In this document: one piece after another, positions 41,798-51,160 of the stretch
Layout of the letters: the number at the start of each line of letters is the position of its first letter
Numbering within the stretch: the stretch's first letter is position 1
From: Nemertoderma westbladi
Taxonomy: Eukaryota; Xenacoelomorpha; Nemertodermatida; Nemertodermatidae
Direction: 5' to 3'
DNA: 64,000 bases
Assembly (NCBI GenBank): GCA_032718475.1
Contig: JAUCBJ010000090.1
Span: forward strand, 1 to 64,000
Translations under genes and position numbers: made by a program
The notes under the pieces: generated by a model
Told to the model about the DNA's origin: nothing
The model's database searches: none
What the model saw: the letters and a program-made list of their open reading frames with translations, nothing else

Positions 41798-43678
41798 ATG
41801 AATGACTCGATGTTCTCGAAACAAAGTCTCGCCAAGTTAGACGGATTAGAGAGCAACTCCAGGAGCAAGACGCCCACTCAGAAACCGAGATTCCGTCTCC
41901 TTCCGGTGAGTACAATGGCCATCACCATGGCTGAGGATTCCGACGACGAAGACTACGAGGAACCGACATCAGCCGAGGAATGGGCGTGTTATCTTGCGAA
42001 TTGGGCACCCGAAAGGGAAGGCATCACAAACTCCCTTCTCTGTCTCTTCTGTGGAGAGAAACATAAAGTGGAATTCTGCAGGAAGTTCCAGTTTGCCGAA
42101 CTCGTCCCACGCTTCGAGGCGATCATGAAACACCGAGGATGCTTCCGGTGTCTTGGAACAGGTCACTATGTTCGGGATTGCGACCAAAGATCGTGCTGTA
42201 CGGTTTGTAATGACCTATGTCATCACACACTCCTCCACATCCCCGCGAACTTTGACTTCACCACCCTCCCATTTCGGATTGAAGCCAAACGAAGAGGAGA
42301 AACGAACCACGTTTCTAAAGGAACCCGGACGACCCAACGGAGAGAAACCAACCCGTTTAAAACCTCCACCGATGCATCACAAGTGACAAATATCTCAGCC
42401 ACGATCAACCTTATAAATCGCCGTTACATGGTCTTCACCAAAGTAATCCCAGTTAGAATTCAAGGGGTCGGGAAATCATTGACAACGCTCGCATTCCTTG
42501 ATAACGGGTCGGACGGAACCATCATCGACCGAGATTTCCTCGAGCAACTCGGCCTAGATTATGAACCTTGCAAACGGCCCATACAAACGATCACCGACCA
42601 CAGAGAAGTAGAATCCGGGGAGGTGCAGCTCCAGATGGAAGGAGTAATGAAGGGCTACGAGACGGTTAAGCTGACAATCAAGAACGCCTTGGTACACACC
42701 GATCTCCGAGTGCGGTTCCGACAATCAGCCGAATACGCCCCTCTCATACAGTTAGACCGGGAAGATGTAGACCTAAGGTGCCTGCCGTTGGACGTAAACC
42801 GCATCACCCTATTGATCGGACTTGACACACCGGAATTACACATACCCTCCGGAGACGTCGCCCGATCTATAAAGCAGGATGACGGCTTTTACGCTGAACG
42901 AACAATAATGGGATGGACACTCTGCGGCATCAAGGAAGAGACTACAGACACCTATACATACCTTCCTAAATGTCAGATTAAAGAGAATGCAACCTCCGTG
43001 GGTTATTGTTCAGCTACAGACATTGACGAGGATTTGTTTCTTGAGACCGAGAAAACCCAGCAAGAGATGACTAAATACTTTAATCTAGAGACTCAAGAGT
43101 TCGCTGAAAAGGACGAAAACCCGTCCGAGGAGGATCAATATTGTATTGACGTCCTTGACCAGGCCACGTTCAAAGACGGACACTGGTGTTCACCCATGCT
43201 ATGGAAGGACCCAAATAAACCAATGGCGAATAACGCCAACATGGCCCTTAGGCGACATGAAGGGATCATACGCCGGCTGAATGACCAACCCGAGATAAAG
43301 GAGAAATATAATAATGTAATCAAAGGATATCTTGAAGATGGATTAGCAGAAATGGTACCCCGGAATGAACTGCAAGGGGGTAAAAGAACATATTATCTCC
43401 CAACCCACTATGTGGTAGAAGCCCGGAAGGGTGGTAAAATCCGAGTAGTCAATGATGCCGCCGCTATGTATCAAGGCAAATCCCTGAACAGCCAGCTTTA
43501 CACGGGGCCCAACATATACAGTACACTCATTGGCATGTTGATCAGGTTCAGGGAAAACCAGATAGCATTCACCTGCGACATTAAAGCGATGTTTCACCAG
43601 GTCCGTACGCTACCAAGAGACTCAGACTGTCTGCGTATATTATGGACGGATAAAAGGAGATTAGTCAACTTACATTGA
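41798..43678 (+). CDS. Element C zinc knuckles, protease and RT N-terminal half
   Basis: 626 codons. Three zinc knuckles: CLFCGEKHKVEFC (about 82-94), CFRCLGTGHYVRDC (115-128) and CTVCNDLCHHTLLH (134-147). Aspartic protease near residue 235 (LAFLDNGSDGTIIDRDF) and its late motif ERTIMGWTLCG. RT fingers and palm start: YYLPTHYVVEARKGGKIRVV, DAAAMYQGKSLNSQL, and the first catalytic Asp in FTCDIKAMFHQV. The frame ends at a shift near 43650, before the YVDD box. Activities: Gag processing and reverse transcription in particles. Confidence 0.88.
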   Translation: MNDSMFSKQSLAKLDGLESNSRSKTPTQKPRFRLLPVSTMAITMAEDSDDEDYEEPTSAEEWACYLANWAPEREGITNSLLCLFCGEKHKVEFCRKFQFAELVPRFEAIMKHRGCFRCLGTGHYVRDCDQRSCCTVCNDLCHHTLLHIPANFDFTTLPFRIEAKRRGETNHVSKGTRTTQRRETNPFKTSTDASQVTNISATINLINRRYMVFTKVIPVRIQGVGKSLTTLAFLDNGSDGTIIDRDFLEQLGLDYEPCKRPIQTITDHREVESGEVQLQMEGVMKGYETVKLTIKNALVHTDLRVRFRQSAEYAPLIQLDREDVDLRCLPLDVNRITLLIGLDTPELHIPSGDVARSIKQDDGFYAERTIMGWTLCGIKEETTDTYTYLPKCQIKENATSVGYCSATDIDEDLFLETEKTQQEMTKYFNLETQEFAEKDENPSEEDQYCIDVLDQATFKDGHWCSPMLWKDPNKPMANNANMALRRHEGIIRRLNDQPEIKEKYNNVIKGYLEDGLAEMVPRNELQGGKRTYYLPTHYVVEARKGGKIRVVNDAAAMYQGKSLNSQLYTGPNIYSTLIGMLIRFRENQIAFTCDIKAMFHQVRTLPRDSDCLRILWTDKRRLVNLH

Positions 43679-44637
43679 AGGATGTAGACGTAATGCGCAT
43701 GATCGTCAGGATCTTCGGCGCTATGGACTCGCCGGTAGCATGTAGTGACATGTTGAAGAAAACGGCAACTATGTGCGAAAACGAGTTCCCTCCAACCGTC
43801 ATAGAAACCATCCGATGATGCTTCTACGTGGACGACGGATGCGCTGGCGCAGATAATGTTGACGAGGCATATCAGCTAGCAATGGGGATGGTGGAATGTC
43901 TAAGGAAAGGAAGTTTTCCTCTCGTGAAGTTCAGATCCCACGACAAAAAACTTATGGAAAGGTTTCTGGAAGAAATCCGACTGGACAATAATAAAATGTA
44001 TTCCGAGGATGTGGAACACCGTGTACTTGGCATTGAATCAGATGAATTCATTTTCAAATATAACCCCCTACCCAAGCCTATGACGAAAAGGGGATGTTTG
44101 TCAATAAAAAGCGCAATATTCGACCCACTAAACTTCATATCTCCGGTAACCTTGGCCGGAATGAATCTAATTAAGGAAATGTGGATAGAAGGACTGGGAT
44201 GGGATGAAGAACACCCCCCACACATCAGTGTCAAATGGAGAAAGTGGACGGAACAGCTCGAACACCTACATCTTATGCGGATCCCTCGACCGTTCTTCCT
44301 CGATAAACTACCCACCGATATCTTCCAGCTCCATACTTTCTCGGATGCTTCGAATACCAGAATCGGCGTAGTCACTTTCTTAAGAAGACTAAGTAACGAT
44401 GGAAACGGCGATACGAGCTTCTTATTTTCTAAAGCTAAGACGGTATCCGGGGAATTCGTAGCAACGATTCCGAGACTTGAGCTACAGGCCGCGGTTTGGG
44501 CAGTGAGACAGAACCGCAGGGTCATGCAGAACATACGAATCCCCATCGAATCTCAACACTTCTGGGTCGATTCGAGTATCGTTCTCTACTATCTCCACTC
44601 TCCATCACGGCGTCACACCACGTTTGTAGCAAACTGA
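43679..44637 (+). pseudogene. Element C RT palm (YVDD) and RNase H, with a nonsense codon
   Basis: Same pol continued in phase +1. 43681-43815 reads MRMIVRIFGAMDSPVACSDM; a TGA at 43816-43818 precedes CFYVDDGCAG, the catalytic YVDD box. From 43828 the frame is open for 269 codons: thumb and connection, then RNase H (LHTFSDASNTRIGVVTFLRR; PRLELQAAVWAV; HFWVDSSIVLYYL). Another TGA at 44635-44637 follows TTFVAN where BEL elements usually have Arg. Catalytic residues are intact; only the frame is interrupted. Confidence 0.85.
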
Positions 44638-46523
44638 GCCACGGAGATAAAACAGTGGTGTACCGGCCGAGAACAGTGGCACCATGTGAACGGGAAAGAA
44701 AATCCAGCGGACTTATCAAGCCGAGGCGCCACCCCAAAACAACTCAGCAAAAGTAAACTCTGGCTTACAGGCCCGGAATTCCTACAGCAGCCACAATTAA
44801 CATGGAGTACCCGATTCGATCCCAAACTCGATAGTGGAAAATACTCCGAGGACGACAAGGAGATCCGTAAAGTCCATAGAAGCAACGCAGTGGAAATCTA
44901 TAGTTGTCTGACCGAGCCTGCAAAGGACTCGGGCAGGCACTATAACGTTGCGACGATCACTCAACCAGCGGCGTCTTTACACCTGTTGATCGAGCAAACT
45001 TCATCAATGAGACGGCTCATCCACCACGTTATAACCCTTCGCAACTTCTTACGGTGGAAAGACAACAAACCGATAGTTAAACGGAGTATACAAGAACTCA
45101 TTATCGCGGAGAAGTGTATTGTTGGATATGTCCAGAGAGAAAGTTTCCCCGATGAGTGGGAACAACTTAGTGCGGGCAAGACCCTGAAACCGGACAGCCC
45201 AGTCTACCAATTGAGACCAATGATGGGAGAGGACGGACTGATTCGACAGAATACCCGGATGGCAAACGCCCCGGTTGAATACGAGGTTAAATACCCAGCG
45301 CTTCTGCCCGGAACGTCGACACTAGCCAAGCTATTAATTCAACAGTGTCACGAGGAAAACCACCATGCGGGACAGAACTGGATTATAGCTAATATAAGAC
45401 AAAGATATTGGATCACCCACATCCAGCCACTGATCCGGAAAGTGTTAAAACGTTGCTTTCCCTGCAGAAGATATCTAGCGCCACCACTCACACAAAAGAT
45501 GGCCGACTTACCAGCCACACGTCTACAGTCCGATTCCCCACCGTTCTATGTAACCGGAATAGACTGTTTCGGACCATTTACGGTCATCGAGCGACGATCC
45601 AACATCAAATGCTGGGGAGCCATATTTACCTGCCTTAGGTCTAGGGCAATCTACCTAGACATCGTGGTGAACCTTACGCAACACACATTCATCAACGCCC
45701 TGCGTCGGTTCGTGGCGAACAATGGGACATGCCGTCATATGTACTCCGATAATGGTACAAACTTTGTGGGAGGAGAAAGAGAACTTAGAGAGGCGATCGA
45801 GGGATGGTTTACCGAGGACACCGCATCCCAAGTCTGGAGGGACCACCATATACAGTGGCACTTCCAAACACCCTTAGCACCCCATACGAGCGGGGTATGG
45901 GAGAAGCTAATCGACTTAGTAAAACGGTCCATGCGCGTCGCATTAGGAGACACCCAGGTAACCCATTCCGGGTAATCCGCACAACGTTCTGCGAGATCAC
46001 GGCTACCCTGAACAACCGGCCCATTGTCCCTATCCGCGACGACCCCATGGATTTGGAGCCCCTCACTCCTAACCACCTACTGGGAAGACCCAAAACCCAT
46101 ATTCTCCCAGAGACGATGTTTCCGGATCCCAACGATATCGCGAGACATACAAATTGGAAGAAGGCCCAAGCATTGGCAGCGCATTGGTGGAGAATCTGGG
46201 CCCAGGAGTACCTCATAACCCTCCGGACCAGGAGGAAGTGGAACAACACCTACAGGAATGTCGCCGTTGGCGACATGGTGCTGGTGAAAGAAGATCTCAA
46301 AGACCGCGTCCACTGGCCTGTGGCGCGAGTCGCGGCAATACACCCGAGCAAAGACGGATTTGCGAGGACTGTGACGATACGAACGGCAAAGGGCCACTGC
46401 CAACGCCCTATCCAGAGGCTGTGCCTTCTTGAAGGCAATGACAGCGGTGACTCTATGAGAGGTGATAAGTTCCCTACTCAGGATCCTGCTGCAGACATTG
46501 GTGACAATTATAAACCCGTTTAA
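44638..46523 (+). pseudogene. Element C integrase with DUF5641-like C-terminus
   Basis: The frame 44686-45975 (429 codons) starts with the end of RNase H (GKENPADLSSRGATPKQL). It then has the HHCC zinc finger (QQCHEENHHAGQ...CFPCRR) and the DDE core: GIDCFGPF, MYSDNGTNFVGG and HTSGVWEKLI. A frameshift near 45950 moves to the 45804-46523 frame, with ITATLNNRPIVPI, LEPLTPNHLLGRP, RIWAQEYLITLRTRRKW and a DxVLVKED segment, the DUF5641-like region typical of BEL integrases. It would insert the cDNA; D, D and E are all present. Confidence 0.87.
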
Positions 46524-47758
46524 ACCCTTCTCATCCTGTTGACAAACTCCTGATGAAAATGGACCCCCCTTAAACCAACTGTAACCACGCAATGGTATTT
46601 GTGTTTCCTTGTGTGCTATGTGGAGTCCAGCGTCACCCTGCAGATGTTTCGACTGACGCAGGGTCGTTTATGTATTGTTTACCCTGATTTTGGTCATCGG
46701 GACCAACGATATTGGATTATTGGAAATGGTAAAGATTTGAAGTGGAATTCATTGTATCCATTGTAGTATGTTATGTTGTCAGTTGCGTGCGCAGTTCGGG
46801 GCGTAGGCGGTGTAACTAGTCCAGCTGTAGATCCCGGATTGCCGCGCAACACCCCCTCTATCCCGTTATTCTGGTGGATCCATGGTGCATCCACATGACT
46901 TCGACGATAGAGGGTTTTATGTTTCTCAGTCGCGTTATTCTGGTTGGACCGTTGCGTGGATTTTGGGGCATAGGCGGTGTAACTAGTCCAGCTGTAGATC
47001 CCAGAATGTTGCGTAACCCTATCCCACATGACTTCGTCGATTGAGCTTTATGTTGTTGGGAGTGTTATTCTGGTGGGTCCCTGGTGCATTCCACGTGACT
47101 TCACTTCCAGCGTCTTCATTGTCCGTTACGTGTGCAGTTTGGGGCGTAGGCGGTGTAACTAGCCCAGCTGTAGATCCCAGATTGTCGCGTAACACCACTT
47201 CCACAACGAAAATTTCCCAAAGAAGATGATTGAATGTAGTTGGAAAAGATGAAAAGAAACAGACGACATTACTATAAACTGAATGTGACGCGTATGATGA
47301 TGAAAATGAAATGATGCGCACCCTGGTGCTGCGCTTATAACAAATGATGATAGCCTGGGGGCTATAACCCCAATGATGATATGGAAATAAATGAAATGTG
47401 TAATAAATGATGAAATGGTGGAACTAAATGATGAAATGTGTTGAAATAAATGAAATGTACAATGAATAATAATGAGAAATGAAAAAAGAATGTATAAAAA
47501 AAAATGTATAAAATATAAAAGAAAAGAATTGGAAAAAAGAAGAGGACATAAAAAGTCAAAACTGGTTGGATATTAATGTATAGCTATAGTAACTGTAAAT
47601 GCTGAATGTATTAGCAATAAGATGGTAGATGCCTATTTAGCAATGTTATTTAATAAACTGAATTAAAAATAAACTGAATTATTCTGCAATCACTATAGTA
47701 TCAGACTTTCTGGATTTATAATTAACTGATATAAATTTGCAACGGACATAATTTAAAT
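46524..47758. repeat. Non-coding region with three 166-176 bp repeats (element C)
   Basis: Between pol and the extra gene. TGGGGCRTAGGCGGTGTAAC followed by TAGYCCAGCTGTAGATCCC starts near 46797, 46963 and 47140, with related flanks (GTTATTCTGGTGG..., CACRTGACTTC). The remainder (47240-47758) is AT-rich. No gene seen; it could hold a splice or promoter signal for the downstream gene. Confidence 0.65.
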
Positions 47759-49579
47759 ATGGACCCAAATCGCCAAATTATCGGCGAATTACGTCATACG
47801 ATAGATCTACTGGAATATCCACAACCTGGATCCCTTAACTTTGATACAAATTGGAGCACCCTGATAAATGAGAATGTGCGAGTCGTCAAATTCTCCGGGC
47901 GAGAGGGACAGGATTCCCGGAATCTACAAGCCCTCCGGTTAGCCGATGCTAGTACGAGCCTGAAAAGAACTCGGAACGCAAAGGCTACCGGAGGGGATGC
48001 ATTGTCGTACTGGGATACGTTCCGGCAAAGCGTCTACAAATCCCGATGTTTGATATACGACAACGAGGGAAACGCGACGCCCACCTCGAAAGCGATGACG
48101 TTGGCGCGATGTCAAAGTTTCATTGATGACAAGAGTATGTACCTCGCCCACTGGGGAAACCTAGCGGAGTGTACGGCGACGCTACGAGAGGAACGTATAT
48201 TGGTTATCCAGAATCGCGACGACTACCAGGAGAAGTACGGGACGAAAGAATACGGTCGATCCTTGGTCGTCGTCCTCGGAACCCTGGATGGTTTGGTATT
48301 GGTGTGTCGAATATTTCCGACACCCAGACAGGAGGTACGGACAGCCGGAGCTATCTGGCTACTACCTCCGGAGATCCGAAAGATCCTCTTCGACTTCGAC
48401 GTCATTAAAATCGGGTCGGATATAAAGGCGGACGTCCGAAACGACTACGCGAATGCTCCTTTCGGAAGAGACCGTAGAGATGATCTCAACGCCATTAGCC
48501 ATTGCGTCGACACCCAGACTCTATTAGCCTGGCTACGATCCGCCGAATTCATGCGAGGATTCCGGGAGGTGAGACAGACGAAATCCGGTATCGGCTACCT
48601 TGCAGTGCTAAACGGCGGCGTCGATTTTAAACCTCAGAAATTCCAGGACTATAATAAGATATATGGTGGATACACGGGATTGGAAATAAAGAGCGAGCGA
48701 GAGGGTCGATGGAAGGACGTTGACAGGAAGTGGACGATACATCAAAGGTGGGAAAATCCGGACCGACGGAACTACATCTACGTCATTATGGAGTCCTACA
48801 CCGTCGCTAAGTTCATATGTAAAACTCTCGATAACCTCATTACGGTGGTTCCTCGTTCCTTTATCGACTACGACTGGAATGAAGTTATCAGCCACGCCTA
48901 CAAAGCGGTCGAGAATACTACACCGGGAGAGACAAAAACGCTCACCGTTATCGACTCCTGGGATGAGAACGGACCTTTCGACATCCCTACGATTACCGAT
49001 CTCCTCGGTGCGGAGGAGCCTCTGATTTCCTTGGAAGGGGAAGAACTATGGCTACAGGAAGGCGTTCTACTGTCCACCCCAAATCGACCACTCGAGCCAG
49101 AAGCCGCGTACGAACTGGCCGCCAAACGGGTTGCCTCGGCCGAACCTGCGACGGAAGCAGGTGCTTCCACCCCACTCGGCTCCGGTAGCCCTGCGAGGGA
49201 GTTAGTTACTACCTCCACGTTGAGCGACTTCGGCGACATATGCCAGAGGTTATCCCCATATCCTTTCCCGGGTGGCGAAGACTGGTCTTCGGAGATTCCG
49301 AGTACCAGCACTCAACGGACCCGCTCAGCGATACTGGTCGAGAAGGGTCCCAGCGCTGCGCCGACTCCCAAAGATCTCCTCGGAATCCCTCCGTCGAAAA
49401 CCCCGGCACCTCTTCACCGACCAGCGGTGACAACTACCCCCTCCGTTCCACAGGATACTATGCGACTAACCCGATGGTACGCCGAGCAAACCGAATGGAT
49501 CCACCGCCAGAAACGGTCGTCCGTGATGAGGCCGGTGGGACATAAAGAAGGTTATCGGAGCGAGAACCTACTACGCTAA
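47759..49579 (+). CDS. Unassigned 606-aa post-pol protein of element C, possible DEDD exonuclease-like fold
   Basis: A single intact frame of 606 codons, starting MDPNRQIIGELRHTID, inside a BEL element whose gag and pol are all broken. No signal peptide or membrane segment is seen, so it is not a classical env. Residues about 168-259 resemble the RNase D/WRN type of 3'-5' exonuclease fold: a beta pair SLVVVLGTLDGLVLVCRIF, then LLPPEIRKILFDFDVIKIGS, DIKADVRND (compare the family's second Asp motif), then HCVDTQTLLAWL (third). The first D-x-E motif was not found, so activity is doubtful. The last 170 residues are Ser/Pro/Thr-rich. After the stop, other frames continue with protein-like sequence. 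The function is unknown; the fold call is inference. Confidence 0.6.
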   Translation: MDPNRQIIGELRHTIDLLEYPQPGSLNFDTNWSTLINENVRVVKFSGREGQDSRNLQALRLADASTSLKRTRNAKATGGDALSYWDTFRQSVYKSRCLIYDNEGNATPTSKAMTLARCQSFIDDKSMYLAHWGNLAECTATLREERILVIQNRDDYQEKYGTKEYGRSLVVVLGTLDGLVLVCRIFPTPRQEVRTAGAIWLLPPEIRKILFDFDVIKIGSDIKADVRNDYANAPFGRDRRDDLNAISHCVDTQTLLAWLRSAEFMRGFREVRQTKSGIGYLAVLNGGVDFKPQKFQDYNKIYGGYTGLEIKSEREGRWKDVDRKWTIHQRWENPDRRNYIYVIMESYTVAKFICKTLDNLITVVPRSFIDYDWNEVISHAYKAVENTTPGETKTLTVIDSWDENGPFDIPTITDLLGAEEPLISLEGEELWLQEGVLLSTPNRPLEPEAAYELAAKRVASAEPATEAGASTPLGSGSPARELVTTSTLSDFGDICQRLSPYPFPGGEDWSSEIPSTSTQRTRSAILVEKGPSAAPTPKDLLGIPPSKTPAPLHRPAVTTTPSVPQDTMRLTRWYAEQTEWIHRQKRSSVMRPVGHKEGYRSENLLR

Positions 49580-49908
49580 AGCCCAGCCTTTTGCGGGCTA
49601 CCAGCCACAGCGAATATTCAAAAGAGCGACCGACGACTCGAGTATTACGTCGGCGTCCCGATCCCGATCTTCTTCGGTCGGGAGATGCAGTTAGAGATAT
49701 GCGCAGACTGCGGTTCGGAGCAGTGCCCACGCGGCAGACGAAATCGAGTAACCGACTCGTGCCTAAAAGCTCCTCGGGATTCTGTATTGTCCATACTGCG
49801 CGACATCGGGACACGACGTCTCAGTTCCGTTGACGGAACTGAGGTTTCCGTGGACATTCCGCTAGCCCCCGCTGCAATATAAAATGTCCCACAAAGGACG
49901 TTACCACT
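49580..49908 (+). pseudogene. Broken continuation of the post-pol gene
   Basis: Protein-like readings in more than one phase follow the 606-codon frame. One is ARTYYAKAQPFAGYQPQRIF from about 49560. Another runs to 49882 with YYVGVPIPIFFGREMQLEIC, ADCGSEQCPRGRRNRVTDSC (Cys-rich, maybe zinc-binding) and a VSVDIPLAP end. This suggests the gene was longer and is frameshifted, or that a second small gene lies here. Confidence 0.35.
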
Positions 49909-50262
49909 ATGGGAAATCTGGTTATGTTCGAAACTTACGCAAATAGCCACATAAAGACCAAGGTACGGAGAAACGCTCGGAATATTGTGCAGGAAATGGC
50001 GTGTGGTTATTTTTCCTTCCCAGAACGCCTCCATACTACAGCGTCGCTACCTTTCCATTACGTGGATCTGTTGCTAAGCGCCGGATTGTTCGGCCCATTC
50101 GAGATCCTTCGACGCTTATATTCGTATAAAGAAGAGTTTGGTGACGGAAAGTGGTTCCTAGAGGCACGCAACACCGAGTTGGAAAGACGAACCGATATGA
50201 TCCCGTTGCCATCGAAAGGAAGAGCCGCCAGGAGACAAGCCGAAACGTTCAACTTTTCCTAA
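49909..50262 (+). CDS. Unrecognised 117-aa ORF before the 3' LTR
   Basis: Starts MGNLVMFETYANSHIKTKVR, contains FHYVDLLLSAGLFGPFEILR and ends RRQAETFNFS, with its stop inside the first bases of the 3' LTR. Basic and helical. No family recognised. Its position suggests it belongs to element C. Confidence 0.4.
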   Translation: MGNLVMFETYANSHIKTKVRRNARNIVQEMACGYFSFPERLHTTASLPFHYVDLLLSAGLFGPFEILRRLYSYKEEFGDGKWFLEARNTELERRTDMIPLPSKGRAARRQAETFNFS

Positions 50263-51160
50263 CGCGAGTTGAATATTTTTTGGATTTATTTAAAATGATT
50301 ATTCCGATATTACTACTGGGTGCGGGAACATGGGTTTTGGGCACACTCGATGGACTGGGGGCGATTTATGGGCGAATATTGGGGTGACTTATGGGGTACG
50401 GGACTCATGTCATGTATATAAGGGCCAGGGGGGGAAGACAAAGTTAAGCAGTATTCAGGTTTACCTGATTACTATTAGGCCTAGCCAACTTCCTGCTGCC
50501 TGTAGAGGTGGATTTGGTAACTCGCTAGGTCTAAAGGACAAGGACTGCCCTTAGCGGTCCCTGGCCAACAGCAGTTATTACGAGCCTGAAAAGGACATCG
50601 GAAAGTCTGCTGCTTGTGTCAGGGATTTGCGACGGGAAACGATGACAGACCCCGTAGCCAAGCCGTACTGGTTCTCGATGATCGTTCCCTTCAGGGTTCG
50701 TGAGGGGTGGGACGGACACACGAAAGGGTCGACCGACTAACAGAGGAAGGGTTTGATGAGGACTGCCCTTAGCGGTCTCTGGTCAACTGAAATTATTACG
50801 AGCCTGAAAAGGACATCGGAAAGTCTGCTGCTTGTGCCAGGGATTTGCGACAGGAACCGACGACAGACCCCTTAGCCAAGCCGTACTGGTTCTCGATGAT
50901 CGAACCCTTCGGGGTTCGGGAGGGGTGGGACGGACACGCGAACGGGTCCACCGACATGACAGACTCCTAGCCAAGCCGTACTGGTTCTCGATGACCGATC
51001 CCTTCGGGGTTCGAGAGGGGTGGTACGGATACGCGACAGAGTCTACCGACTGGACCGACCCTTAGCCAAGCCGTACTGGTTCTCGATGATCGATCCCTTC
51101 GGGGTTCGGGAGGGGTGGTACGGACACGCAACAGGGTCGACCGACACCGACACTACGGCA
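50248..51160 (+). repeat. 3' LTR of element C
   Basis: Nearly identical to 38687-39655 in its first 700 bp but with a different number of the terminal tandem units. The outer border is placed after the last unit near 51150 and is uncertain. Confidence 0.75.

Larger units (their letters stand above)
38687..51160 (+). mobile_element. BEL/Pao LTR retrotransposon C with extra post-pol ORF
   Basis: Plus-strand element of about 12.5 kb with terminal direct repeats at 38687-39655 and 50248-51160. Order: leader, gag (39879-41797), zinc knuckles and protease (41798 on), RT, RNase H, integrase and DUF5641-like tail (to 46523), a repeat region (46780-47210), an unassigned 606-codon gene (47759-49579) and a short ORF (49909-50262). 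The protein order and the triple knuckle next to DNG-type protease are BEL/Pao features. gag and pol contain a handful of frameshifts and stops, so this copy is recent but probably inactive. Exact 3' borders of the LTRs are unclear because they end in tandem repeats; no target duplication could be confirmed. Confidence 0.88.

Noticed and set aside
47759-49579. Envelope-type gene of element C
   Set aside because: No signal peptide, transmembrane helix or furin-like site in the frame.
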